Part shown: positions 11,215 through 23,792 of the stretch, in pieces
Numbering within the stretch: position 1 is the stretch's first letter
Layout of the letters: every line of letters begins with the position of its first letter
From: Adiantum capillus-veneris
Taxonomy: Eukaryota > Streptophyta > Polypodiopsida > Polypodiales > Pteridaceae
DNA: 64,000 nt
NCBI GenBank assembly: GCA_014529385.2
Contig: CM043969.1
Span: 13,961,446 to 14,025,445 of the forward strand
Direction of reading: 5' to 3'
The notes under the pieces: generated by a model
Told to the model about the DNA's origin: nothing
The model's database searches: none
What the model saw: the letters and a program-made list of their open reading frames with translations, nothing else
Made by a program: the position numbers and the translations under genes

Positions 11215-13369
11215 GGTCAAATTTGTGAGGATTAAGCTCCATAAGGTCGAGATTTGCTCTGGTAGTGCTTCTAACGGTAGGAATTGTAATTTGGAAACAA
11301 GCTAAAGAGCAGTAAGGCAGGAAGGAGAGAGTATAACCTCTCTCTATTGTATTTGGGAGATACAAGGGCATCAGGTAGGAAATTTTTGCTAGATGTTTCA
11401 TTCCTAATTAGCTTCAAAAGGCTCTGATGGCAAACATAAGTGGAAAATTTGCAATCTTGGTCAAAATTGAGCTCTCTTAACTCTATCAGTGCCGTTAACG
11501 ACAAACATTTGTAATTGAATTCCACTTTGGCTAATTACTAGCAGCTTAAAACATTCAAGTTGTCAACTGTAAGCATTTACAGTGTCGTTGGTGTCTTTTG
11601 CTTTGTGTTGTGCATCTTGTCTCTCTTTTTTTAGCGAGCAGCCGGCTCGCCTCGCAAACCCATTATCCCCAATACCGTAGGTGTATGGTCATTGATTGAG
11701 TGATTGTTGTCAATGAGAGGTACACCACAAAATTTATTAGGTAAGAAATTAGTGCTTGTTGGCTAAATGTGGACGTGCCCGTATGTGAATGGAATGACCC
11801 ACATAAAAGATGTTGTAACCTAATTTTGAGGTCATTATCAAGGTACCAATTTAGAGTGATCTTGCTAGCCTTATCTCTTTTCTCATCATCTTGATGTATG
11901 TGTGTGAGTGTGTGTGAGAGGGAGAGCGTGTGTAGGCAATTGAGCATCGATGGTGGTGCAATGGCAATGAGGCGATTGAGTATCAACACCAAGCTCCCTC
12001 TTCACTACTACTGTGCAAGATTCCCTCTTGAATGGCACCATACAAAGGTGAGTGACACACTGTCTACATCTATTATGCTTGTCTATAGTGTTGTGTGTTT
12101 GTTTGTAGCACATGAGACATAGCAATGCCCCTTGTAGTTGATAATAGGATTTTTATGAATAGATATGGGAGTTGAGATTGAGTGTTATGGATTAAGGGAA
12201 ACCAAGAGTTGGAAGAGGTATAGAAAGGACTTTACCAGGATGGTGTCACAATTGTAGAGGGGTCGCGCATTCTCGCAGGGAGGGGGGGGGGGGTCACTCA
12301 ATAATCATGTGACTTTCACGTGAGTGCAACAAAAGTGGTTATTAAATTATTATTATTTTCATATACAGAAGGGTACCCTACAATGTAATTGGGAAAACAA
12401 ATACAGATTTTATAGGAAAAGGCTATATTTTATTTGTTTGAAATTCACAGATAACTTGAATTTTATAAATAGTCCTTGAACGCACGTGATATACACTATT
12501 TATGCATAGTGACCCCCTTGAGGGCCCATTTTTCTCCTGAACCCCACCCCACCCCTGCCCCTCCCCCCCCCCCAACCACCACCACCACAACAACAACAAT
12601 GAGGAGGTATCAACCCTTTATTGTGATGCATTTTTGCAAAAAGTCTCATCTTATGGCTACTTCTCAAACCATTTTTCACTCCATAGAGGTTGGCTTTCCA
12701 AGATCAAGAGCACTTGATCTGCAGTGATTGGTACATCTTCATAATCTCCTTTAGGATTTGGCTCGAGAGAGGGAATGAGTTTCTTCTTCTAGATAAGGTC
12801 TTCTTGCTTCATCAACAACGACAATGGAATAATTTTGTGGCCAAAGTTTTTGATTTATTCATACGATTTCACCATCAAGAGGGCCTCTGAATCCAATACT
12901 TTAAGTTCATATAAAATATATTCCTTGTGCAAGTCATCAGGGATATCTTTGATCCACCTCTTGAGTTCTCCTTGGCATCCACCTACTCTGTCTCTTCTTC
13001 AAAATCATGTATCCCACCCCCTATACGTGTGCTTGTTCGGTCAATGGGGGGTAGGTCTACTCTTTCAAACTCTATCGATTGTACGGTTTGCTAGGCTAGC
13101 ACTATAGCTTTTGCTTTCATGGCACTAATTGCCAAATATTTTCTTTGTATTTCTTGAGCTGACCGTGCAACTCCTTGGTCTCCTGGTCTTTTTGTGACAG
13201 TGTCGGCATTTTCCCTAGACAATCATTTGTCTTTTATATTTTTCCCATGACAAATCCACCTTTAGAGCTTTGATCTCCTCTTATATAGCGATAGGACTTT
13301 GAGATGTCGAGGCTAGAGTGGGCACATTTTGCATGGCGAGGAGAGATGATAGCATATGTCTAACGACAT
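11215..13369. other. No gene seen; homopolymer and simple runs
   Basis: Mostly unique AT-rich DNA. A G12 run lies at 12282-12293 and a C-rich tract at 12541-12573 leads into (ACC)/(AAC) repeats to about 12600. From about 12600 rightward the minus strand begins to show fragments of the decayed gene annotated at 13370-15470, but I could not hold a frame here. Confidence 0.5.
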
Positions 13370-15470
13370 CATAAGAGTCCCTCAACTTTGTGTATCTTTG
13401 CTTCTCTCATGCCATCTTTTCTTCTAATGCTTGCTAATCCACTTGAATTTCGCTATTAGATTCATTCGATTTTGGAGGTCTTGAAAAAGACTTTCCGCAT
13501 CTCTCTTCTCACATTCTAGTGCAATCTTAAGATTCTCTTTATCCTCTTTAAGACATTCAACGTGCTAGCATAGTTGGGAATTCTCTCTGATAGCCACATT
13601 TGTCTCTTCTTTTGCATCTCGAGTATCCACCTCCCTCAATTGAGATACAACTCTTTGGCATTGGAATTTGAGCCTTATCATTTCTAGATGGTCCTCTATC
13701 TCAAACTCATGAATGAGTTTGTCTTCTTACTCAATTGTTTTTCTTGAGATAGGTGAGATTTTCTCTAGCACTTGTGCAATTGGTTGCCGAGAACTTTTTG
13801 GCAACGACTCTCTTTTCTCCTCCTCTTTCTGTTGCCGGTCTTTTGAGGACTTTTGTTCCATTTCTTTTTTATCTTGAGTGGTTTCAGCAATTTACTCTTG
13901 TTCTGTTTGTGTCTCCCTTAGGTCTGTTTTAGATTCCTTTTGGTCCTCTTGATTATTTTGACTTTTTAAGGAGAAGGTTTCGGGGAAACTTGTTGCTTTT
14001 TTGTCTCCATCTCCACATCCTGCTATTAAGTGGTAGTTTCATCTTTTGGCACTTTTTCATGTGTGGACTACTGGCAAAAAGATGATTTTGCAAGGGATTC
14101 CAAATCATGAGTATTTTTTCTTCTGGTATCTTGGTCTTGCCTCTATTCCACTTTTCTTTTGAGTACATCATGTATGTGTTGCCAAAATGAGCTAGGTAGC
14201 TCAGCTTCTTCCTCTGCTTGCTTGTGTTAATGTCTCTTTAGCTTTTCTAAGTGCTCAGTTTTGATCTGCTTGAGATTTTTATTGAGTTGGATGTCATTAT
14301 CATCATGAATCTTTGAGCCAGTTTCTTCCCTCTTCTTCTTTTTGGACGCTATCTTTGTCAGTCGTTCTTTGCTTGACCATTGCAATTCCTCCATAGATCT
14401 TTGGACTTGTGTTTTTGGGATTTACTCAATCGGTTGGTGCCTTTTATGGAGTAGTGGAATTGTGATATCAAATGTTCTTCTTTTGTTGATTGATATTTCG
14501 ATGGTGTATCACGGTTTTTGGGCTTGATTTCTCTATTGACCTCAAAATTTGACTTGCTTCTAGGGGTCTTGGCATGTGATCTTTGTCTGCTGGCTCATCT
14601 CTTTGTGGGTGTAGTAGCAAAACTATCCACAAAAGGAATGACATGCTTTGCTCTATATAGAAATTCCAATTGGGACTCGACTGCCCCGACAATTAGTCAA
14701 TCATTACAAGGTCTTGGTAGGCTTTCCAAGTGAGGACCTGCCTCACATTCATGCACTGCCCTTGAGATTATCTTCCACTAGATTGCTGAGGATATAGTTC
14801 CCCAAATTGCATCTGATTACCCTTATTTCAGCTAATCCCATAGCCATAACCACTACTATGTAGATTGGGCTCGATGTAGCATGGTGGTTTCTAGACTTTA
14901 AAGAAGTGTTGGGAGATGAGCCGTAGTGGCAGCTCTGTCTCTAAATAGATCAAATCTTTATATGTTCCCTTGTGACCTTGTTGCTTGATGAACGCCTTGT
15001 CATTGTTAATCGATTTGGTCTTGTGAAGGTGATTATGATTTCTAGTCGGGATATGGAGGGCCTAGTTGATTAGATCATCAGTGATCTACACTTTGACTGT
15101 GGACACATCCCTATCTATCAATGTTGCCTCCCTGTTGTACTATATGGAGTTCATAAGCTCATCGGATCTCTCAAAATTTGTTTCCCATGGTGGAAGTCTG
15201 AAAAAGTTGTCAAGATGTAGGCACCTTGACCCTTCTATCACTTCTCTTTGTTGATGGAGTGTCCATAGATCTTGGGGGAAGATGGTTGTCTTAACTTTGG
15301 TTCCATCAGCTTCTGGAACTTCGCAATGAAAACATTTTCTAGGATCTTTGCCAATTCTTCATCCGTAATGTGATCTTTTCATTTGAGGATATGTCCACCA
15401 CTTCATATGGAGAAGCCTCCCACTCCTTTTGAGCTTTTTGTGAGGCATTTTTCTATCAAAAAATCATCTA
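13370..15470 (-). pseudogene. Decayed coiled-coil, gag-like protein gene
   Basis: Read on the minus strand and allowing stops and shifts, this gives a coherent protein that ordinary ORF length would miss. N-terminal part (15470-14880): DEELAKILENVFIAKFQKLM, HLDNFFRLPPWETNFERSDE, RDVSTVKV, DKAFIKQQGHKGTYKDLIYL. Middle (14850-14640): a Gly/Tyr/Gln-rich stretch, then MNVRQVLTWKAYQDLV and ESQLEFLYRAKHVIPFVDSF. C-terminal part (14560-13380): charged, Lys/Glu/Gln-rich with long heptad-like segments (EEAELPSSFWQHIHDVLKRK, VVSQLREVDTRDAKEETNVA, CLKEDKENLKIALECEKRDA). I count at least seven in-frame stops and several shifts. The architecture is like a retroelement Gag with a coiled-coil tail. No zinc knuckle or polymerase was found, so the family is open. 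Confidence 0.5.
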
Positions 15471-15479
15471 TTTAATTTT

Positions 15480-17160
15480 GAAAATTGGTCAAAAAGTTGT
15501 CAAAAAATTTTCAAAACGCAAACTTGACTGTAAGATGAAAAATGAGCATAACTTGATCAAAACAACTCCAAATTTGACCAAACTTCACTAGTGCAACTAG
15601 GAAAACTATGGGCACTACAGCATGTGATTATATGCCAATACTGAGTCTAAGGTACATGGATCATGATTTATGTTGAAACACTTTTGGGAATTCTACTTAC
15701 ACCATCAGATAGAGTATGTTATTGTGATGGTATGGTTCAAAACTTTTGTGATAAGTTGGATCACTGGTTTTGGACTTATACCAAATCTTGAAAGTTTCAT
15801 GCAAACTTACAGAATTTTGGTACTTTTGCTAGGGTTTTGGGTCCAAATGACTTGATACTTTAGGGTTGGGCTTTACTTGCCATTTAGGACCTAATGGTTA
15901 GATTTTGGCCTAGAAAAGTGAGAAAGTTACATGGATTGCAATCCATGTTTGACCACATTTTGGGGTGAAACTTGGAAGGCCTATCCCTATTGCCTACCTT
16001 AGCACACTGATGAAATCTTTTCAAATTTGGATATTTTTTTCCTAACTTTACCGAATTTCCCAATTTATGGCCCGGTTTGTTCCAACTTTGCTACATTATA
16101 TTTTTTATGTCAACTTTGTTTGATCTTTGGGCTAGATTGATTTGAGTTTGAAGTTCTGATGATTGGCCCAAATTTAGCTGTCTGTCAATTTTCAGAGCAT
16201 TTTGGGTTTGTTTGGACACTCTAGCCCAGCTGGCAAATTATGCTCATTTGAAAAGCACTTTTGCACTACATTTTGATACTTTTGATCATACTAACATTTC
16301 CTTCCATTAGCTTTTCCAAACACTTTGACATTAACTCTTTCACTCTGAAAGTGCTCATCACTACATTATAAACCATTTTGTGCATGAAACATTGAAAACT
16401 TGCCATATTCTTCCATAATTAACCTATACAAGCAGTGTTAAGTCAATTTCAGCCAAAACTACTCTTGAGGTACATGGATTGTGATCTATGTTTTGTGGCC
16501 AAATGTTAGCAAATTTGGTGAGAAGTGTCTTGATACGTCCCTTAAGCTATTGGTCATCATATTTTTGGGTTTGGGTCATTTTTGCACTTCCTTGGTCAAA
16601 ATGACCATTTGCACACTGATTTTTCATTTTCCCTTAGGGTGATTTTGTGTACATTTTCTCTCAAACTTGCAGGGTCATATCCCCAAGTTGATGTTTATTT
16701 GTGTGTATACATTTTGCATCCATCTCGAACTATAAGGTATGTGGGTCATGATCCATGTTGGGAATTATTTCAGATATGTGATTACAGCAATTAATAGGCA
16801 CTATTGAGAGAATTTCTTTAGCCAAAAATCTTTGAATTTGGTGATGGGGAAACATGGATTGCGATCCATGTTCCACGCCCTTCTTGGACCGTGGTCATCT
16901 AGCTAAAATTTTCCCATTATGGAAATTTACTTGTGAAATATTTTTGAATTTGGATTGTGTTTGATGACCCAGTAGGTCCCTAACAAGTTGCATATTGCCC
17001 ACCTTGAATTTGATCCGTGCAATTGTTTTGGTGATTTTGTGCAGTGTGGGATATACACAATTGTTTTTGATTGGTTAAGGATCATATCTATGAAATTTGG
17101 TACAGTAAGAAGCCCCTAGGTGTCCATAGCAAGCTAAAACCCAAAAGCCCACACTAGGTC
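15480..17160. repeat. Non-coding region with recurrent 21-bp palindrome
   Basis: A near-perfect inverted-repeat word, ACATGGATTGCAATCCATGT type, occurs at 15929-15949, 16472-16492 and 16852-16872. More worn forms are at 15654-15674 and about 16738-16758. Contexts around the copies are partly similar (followed by T-G-A-C-C-A-C, GTGAAACTTGG). The same word and flank reappear at 32650-33000. No ORF of quality lies here. It sits directly upstream, on the minus strand, of the gag-like relic, so it may be the leader or LTR of the same element family. Confidence 0.7.
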
Positions 17161-17166
17161 TCAAAT

Positions 17167-17169
<3 letters not shown>

Positions 17170-17262
<93 letters not shown>
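17170..17262. repeat. (TC)n microsatellite
   Basis: About 46 uninterrupted TC units. ORFs rich in Arg-Glu over it are low-complexity artefacts. Confidence 0.97.
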
Positions 17263-17264
<2 letters not shown>

Positions 17265-18065
17265 ACTTTGACAAATGCAAACGAGTTCTATCTTGCCCAA
17301 TTTTTTCCTATATGTGCACGACCTACCCAAAGTGCTAAGTGTATACTTACCTTGTTTACTCAGATTTCTCATAGCATACCACCTATAGCTCATACGATTT
17401 ATCATTTGGATGTTCGGTCATCAACTTTCCTCGATTTTGCAATTTTGGTCCACCGTGGAGTTGGCTTAAAATTTTACTTGTGCCAAATCCTCCCAAAGTT
17501 GACGAGAAGTTGACATGCTTGAAGCTTTTTCTTTGTAGATTCAGTGTTTGCTTTTGGAACTTGAGAGGACTTTTTTGGTTCTGTTTATTAGTTCTTTATC
17601 CTTATTAGATTAAAAAAGAAAGAAAATTATTAAAAATTATTATTATTTGGCCGATAATTTAGCCAAAATTACTCCATACACTTTTATATACATACTCTCA
17701 CTCTAGGCACCCTGTCTATCAAATTTGTCATTCTAGCTCATCATTATGCATGTTAAGGTTAAAACCGGGGATTTAACATTTGTGAGTTTTTCATTTCAAG
17801 TTTTTTTGACAATTTTAGCAATCTTTAGAGTTTTTTTTAACCAAATATGTGTCATAGCATAAAGTATCTATTTAATGTAATTTTCAATCGTCATAAGACT
17901 CCATATATGTGTGGTTGACGGAGAGAGAAAGTATAAATTCTAGAGAGATAGTATTTATGCGAGTTACCATTGGAAGAAGAGATCATAAATCCTTGAGAGA
18001 GAGAGAGAGAGTGACTTCTCTTCTAGAGAGAGAAAGTAAAATCATAGAGTTGTATATCACTACGC

Positions 18066-18125
<60 letters not shown>

Positions 18126-18356
18126 CGTAACGACGGAAAAAATGTAAACAAATAAAATCACCATTTCACAACTCATGCCATTAGAGTCAAATATGCTCCC
18201 AACGCATGTGATCAGAGTCAAATAATCCACAGCATATAAACATGCGATAAAGTAAAAAATCATGAAGAATAGAGACAACACTAATTTAGAGTTAAATATA
18301 ATCCACAGCATATATAAATGTGATGAAGTCAAAAATAATGCCAGATAGAGACAATA
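17263..18356. other. No gene; GA-rich tract
   Basis: AT-rich sequence leading into GA-rich DNA from about 17920, with a pure (GA)n run at 18072-18123. No coding signal. Confidence 0.6.
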
Positions 18357-18471
18357 CTATTTTTCCCAAGCAATTGCTTTTTGAAACAACATCACTCTAA
18401 AAGGCAAGTAATTTGCTCCCAAATAGCTTGCAAGATGCTTCATATCTTTTGCTTGAAATTTGAAATCCTTT
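18357..18471 (-). other. Possible terminal exon of the transposase gene
   Basis: On the minus strand, TTTATGCAG at 18472-18480 could be a splice acceptor. It is followed by an open frame of about 38 codons (AKDFKFQAKDMKHLASYLGA) ending in TAG at 18357-18359. The upstream frame ends at 18603 before any convincing donor, and the alternative donor GTATGC near 18585 would give another frame. It could equally be chance or a 3' UTR exon. Confidence 0.25.
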
Positions 18472-18602
18472 GCTGCATAAACAATGTTTTTTCAAGATAA
18501 ATAATCACAAGTATAATAAACCAAAATAAATACAGAAAAACACTTTCATATCATAGATCAATATTCTAGTTGAGTGAAAGAAGCATACCAAACCAGTTGT
18601 AG

Positions 18603-21600
18603 TTAAATGGAGGGAGAAAGCATCCTTGGTTGTCCAAGAATAAAAGCGATGTCCATTGGTGAGAGGGTTGGCTGATGAATAATCATGTGCTCCTTAGGTT
18701 CAAGTCCAAGCACTTTTGTGCAAACATAGTACATAGGTTTGCATGCCAAAAAGGATTTGTTGGTATTCTCTCGCTTCTGAAAATCCGGACACGTGCATGC
18801 TGGACTCTGTTTTATATGAATCTCATAACTATTTTCAGTGAGAACTCGGAAAATTACATGCTCTTGAGACCTTTTCACTTCATCCAAAAATATAATTTTC
18901 ATACTATTACATGCTTCCAATTTCTTCATGGCCTCTTTAGAGATTCCATGCCTCCACTTTTTCTTCCTCGAGCTGCCACCACCTTCTTTGCAGTCGCCAG
19001 CAAGAGGTTGTGGATTTACCATTGAATTATCTGTCCGAAATCCACTCTGATGCAGCGCGGCAAGTTCCTGTGTGGAGATATCTGTCCCTCTTGCTACTGG
19101 CCAAACATTTGGAGCAGGAGGTAAATCTTTGACTTGTCTGATTGATTGGGTATGCAAAATATCATGATTACAAAACCATAACCATTGCTCGATTGTTTTA
19201 CCCTTGAACATTCTTTCGGACCATATACATGGAGCAACAAGACCAATTGAGCGACTATGCAAGATATTGTCACAAATTTTTCTCCCTACTGTTCCAAAAC
19301 ATTTTCTTTGACTTTGAATGGGCATTCTCCTGAGGGCCCACTGAGTGTGTGGCACATCACTCTCAAACACATTGTTTGTTTTAGATGACAAAGGTGTGGT
19401 TGTTTCTTTTTGAGATCCAATATCATCATCACTGTCACTAATTTGCAGCGGAATGTTAGAAATACCTGGTCCTTGGGTATCAAACTTGATTTTTTTTGGT
19501 CGACCGCGATGGTTTCGTTGCTTAGATTCCATGACATATTCCGGCCGATGGGAGCTACTTGTTCCTGTTCTGCCCCTCTTTTTGCGTTGTACTGTTTCTT
19601 TGTCTCCATGCAAAATTGGCTGCGCATACATGGGAGTCCCTGCAATAGCCTCGTGTAATAGATGGGCCACGTTGGTTGGAGTTGGAGTTTGCTGAGATTC
19701 AACTCGAGAAAGCAAGGTCTCCATTGTGGGACCCGTTCCTATATAATGCCCAGTAGTATATCCCAAACGCTTTGCACATTGAATATATGAGTTTATAACA
19801 TCTGTTACACATGCATCATACAAGGATATTTTTCCCTTTCCACCTTCACCTGCTAACCAACTGGCATGTACACTTTTTGATAAATTAACATTGGGAATTT
19901 GTGCCCGCTCCCACGGACTTAGACCACCCTAGGAAATGCAAAAAAACATGAATTAAAATTTATAAATTTCATGTATGAAAAGAAATTTTTCTAAAAATAT
20001 AGATTTTCATAAAGGTACTTACATCTGTTCCAATTCCTCCCCAGTGTGAAATTCGTTGCTCCCACCATTTAAACCATCTGTTCGCTCTTGTGATGCTCTC
20101 TGTAGATAGATGTTGTCTCCACCACTTTTGAATTGAAAGCGCCTTTTGAGATGCAAGCACAATGGTCTTACAAGCTCTCCAGTCCTCACACATATCAATG
20201 TGTTGATTTGTTAGATGTTGAGGTATCCACTTTTTAGCATATTTGTGGAGACTCTGCTCCCAATGAAATAGGCATGATCGTTCATGTCCCTCCATGATAT
20301 TATCTGGCCCGCCATTGAAGACTGTTCGAATAGCATTCCAATTTGCACCAGCTTCATCAGACATGAAACCTGCAAAGTCATCTGCACCATGTCCGTACTT
20401 TTCCATTGTTGAATTAAGGCTCTCCTAAAAAATAACTTGAGTCTTTGCATCCTCCTCTTTAGTTTCACATATAGCAATTATTTGTAGTGATCGTATGCTG
20501 CAAGATATTCAACATAAATATTTTCACACATCTTCTTTTATTTAATGATAAAAAAATACGAGATATTTAAATATTTAAAGATTACCTTGGATCATAAACT
20601 GAGCATGACATTGTTGCCCATCCATCTATTCTATGGGTAAAATCAAAATGTACCCACGCATTTCTCAAGTCACCAGTTTCAGTTCTTTTCATCCGATTTA
20701 CTAGATCAATCCCAGAACCTGGTCCTTTAGTGGACATTTTAAATAGGAAGCACTTGTCATCCTCTTCACCCTGTCCAGGAAATCTACTCCCATGAAAAAA
20801 AGGAAACATGCACTTTTTTTGAAGTAATAAAATATTATCATATCCATCCCCAATAACAGCACCTTGACTCTTTCTCTCCTTTGAAACAATTGAAGAAAAC
20901 CTACACGATGCATCACAAGAAGGCTAAATTTATAATAGTTAAAAAATTAACAAATTCAAGGAACCAAATTGAGTTTTCTTACCCTTTGGTTTGAACCAGT
21001 GGCATCATTTCTTCCAAAAAATCATTGAATTGTACATCGGATGTAGCTTCAGCTTCCTCGCCAATCAAGGAGTGAAGAACAAGTTGTTGAGCCACCAACA
21101 TTTGAATTTTTCTTGGGCCACCCTTTTCTATTTTTAGTACTGCACCTACCAGTTTCCGCACTCTTAAAATAGCAGCCCTAGAGGTTCCTGCCTTAACATT
21201 ATGACAATGTTTACCAACATGTATCGCCAGTCGCGACATTGTACCATCTCTAGGCAAAACATAATAGATTTTGCAGGGACAAGCAGCAACACAAGTAACA
21301 ACCTTCTGACAATAATGACAAGTTATTGTTGTATTCTCTTCCATTGCAAGGTAGTCGTTTTTCACTTGTCTGTCCAAATATCCATGAAAATCTCTACTAT
21401 TGAATTCTTGTTCCTTAATATAATGAGGACACGTTGAATAATTACACTGCATGAATCCCAAACAGTGGCTTAGACGAATTGTGAATGCTATTGCCATGGT
21501 TGTCACAGATGGGCACGTCCACAAGTGACCATCAAAGCGTTGTTCCATCCCTGTCATTCGTTTTGTTTTATCCTAAGTCGCAAGTAACTCAAAACACAAA

Positions 21601-22103
21601 TTTCCATCATAATGTTGTGGAAGTTCAGCAACTTGCAAAGGAGCTCCACATAATGTTAACAGATCATTTAACTTTTATGCCCCTGGATTTTGTTGAATCC
21701 AAATGACGATTGACTGAGTTTTGAGCTGTCCTATATCGTCACCACTACTTTCAAGATGCACAATGCTTAAAACATCTTCAGATATCTCTTTGTCATTTCC
21801 TTTCTCATTGTCAGATACCTGTATAAATGTGTCTGAATGAAGCATCTCAAACAAGCTCGAAAAAGAACCATCTATTAAGAAATGCTGATGACCTTCTATA
21901 TCCCACTATGGTTGCAGCAAGACTTTTGTTAGGCCACAATCACTTTCAATAAGAGCAGATAGTGATTGAAAATGGCAAGATGGAGGCAGCAAACTCTACA
22001 AATAGTAAGCACTAAGCAACAATGAGTTTCCCTTCAACTGAATGTCACGGTTGACTATCTGACCACCAACCTTCCAAGTTATTGTTACTTTCATGTTGGA
22101 CAT
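18603..22103 (-). pseudogene. MULE-like (Mutator) transposase gene, four exons
   Basis: Exons on the minus strand are 22103-20983, 20900-20586, 20497-20023 and 19928-18603. The three introns (82, 88 and 94 bp) have GT-AG ends and preserve the frame exactly, giving about 1,078 codons. The N-terminus (MSNMKVTITWKVGGQIVNRD) resembles the PB1-like start of Mutator transposases. Exon 1 ends in a Cys/His cluster (CHYCQKVV, CVAACPCK, HVGKHCHNV). Exons 2-3 hold the probable DDE core: HFDFTHRIDGW, MSDEAGANWNAI and the C-x-x-H motif SCLFHWEQ. Exon 4 has an AT-hook (RGRPKK) and a SWIM-like zinc finger (ACTCPDFQKR; the final C-x-H appears altered to CKP). In-frame stops at 21996, 21906, 21675, 21573 and 20425 mark it as inactive. 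I did not identify terminal inverted repeats. Confidence 0.75.
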
Positions 22104-22478
22104 ATTCTCTCAAGCAACAGATTACAGGGTGGAGATGCGAGAAAACTGTGGTGGATTAAGTGAAGGTGGTGAAGGTTAATGAAAGTTAAAGATAAAGTGA
22201 AGGTTAATGAAACTGGTGAAAGTTAATGAAAGATGTGAAGGTTAATGAAAGTGAAATATTGGTAGGTAGACGAAAAGATAGTTGCATAAGATCTTGTGAC
22301 GGCTCAAAGAATAATGAAAATCATAATTGAAGAAGTGCATTTAATATATGATGGTTCTGAATGTATGTGCAGCGGAATATGTCATCAAATTTGAGGGGCC
22401 ATTTAATTTCTAAATGGTGGTTCAAGGACTGCATTTAATGCAGTCCTATAGTGTCTTCATCTTTTGTGTATGTGTGTA

Positions 22479-22530
<52 letters not shown>

Positions 22531-23269
22531 TGTGTGAGTGTGTGTATAAAAAACGTAACATTCTATATGACTGACTTTATATAAAAAACGTAGCAATTTT
22601 TTTAGTTAAGTTATATATATGATTCCATCTTGCCATTTTATATATATGTGTGTGTGTTTTTGGTAGTGTGTATATATAATTATTTTAGTTAAATTATATA
22701 CATTACTGTGCGTGTGTATAAATGATTTTGTGGGTGTGTGTAAACAACGTAGCATTTTATTAAGTTAAGATATTTTTAAGTTGAGTGTATTTAAGTTGAG
22801 TGTATGTGCACATAAGATATTTAACTGTGCACATAGTTTTTACATTTTGTGTGTGTGTGTGTGTGTGCGCATGACTTAACTTTAAGAATGCTACGTTTTT
22901 TATACACACAAACACATACAATCATTTTTTTAAATATATGGTTGTGTGTGTGTAAAAAACATAGTATTTTTTTAGTAAAACTATATATATGAATCCATTT
23001 TTTTTATATCTTTGTGTGTGTATATACATATATATATATAAATGAATGTGTGTGTGTGAGTGTTTATACCACAATATCATTTTTGTAATATATGGTGTGT
23101 GTGAAAAAAGTAGTAGTTGAGATGAAAGTGGAGTGAAGTTTAAATGGAGTTTTAATTGAGATTGAAGTGAAAGTGAAGTTTTTCTGTGAAGAAGTAGATG
23201 AAAGTGGAGTTTTGCTGTGAAGAAGGAGTAAGAGAAGACAAGGTACTGTGTGTGTGTAGATTTTCTACT

Positions 23270-23270
<1 letters not shown>
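22104..23270. repeat. Minisatellite and TG/TA-rich simple sequence
   Basis: At 22160-22255, GTGAAGGTTAATGAAA occurs four times at irregular 18-30 bp spacing. From 22460 the sequence is dominated by (TG)n and (TA)n runs, including a TA run at about 22495-22527, and by repeated 'AAAAACGTAGCATTTT' words. From 23100 it holds GAAGTGAAAGTGGAGTTTT words that match, reversed, the repeats at 31090-31500. No gene. Confidence 0.75.
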
Positions 23271-23272
<2 letters not shown>

Positions 23273-23311
<39 letters not shown>

Positions 23312-23440
23312 TACCTGCGTACGCTCGCCCGATCCACCGGAGGAGGTCCAATGGAGCTTCCATTGGACCTCCTCCGGTGGATCGGGCGAGCGTGTCTAGG
23401 TAAGCACACACACACACACACACACTCACACACACACACA
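23273..23440. repeat. Perfect 35-bp hairpin framed by GT and AC tracts
   Basis: Arms 23321-23355 and 23359-23393 are exact reverse complements with a 3-nt GCT loop and are GC-rich, unlike the surroundings. Beyond a 4-nt mismatch the pairing resumes (CTTACCT with AGGTAAG) and continues into (GT)n at 23273-23309 and (CA)n at 23405-23440. The whole is an inverted repeat of about 165 bp. Both strands translate to mirror-image ORFs, which explains the two similar antisense frames and excludes a protein gene. Confidence 0.95.
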
Positions 23441-23751
23441 GTGATACACACACATCAAAATACTTGCACACAGCGCACAAACACACACACAGTCATGTAT
23501 ACGCACACACATTACACTTGCATACACACACATACATACATACATACATACACCCACATATATAAACACTTGCATTCACAACATCAACACACTTGCATAC
23601 ATACACACATACACATATAAACACTTGCATTCACAACATCAACACACTTGCATACATAGCACAAACACACACACAATCATGCATACAGACACACACATAT
23701 TACACTTACATTCACACACACACACACACACACACACAATCATGCATACAT

Positions 23752-23792
<41 letters not shown>

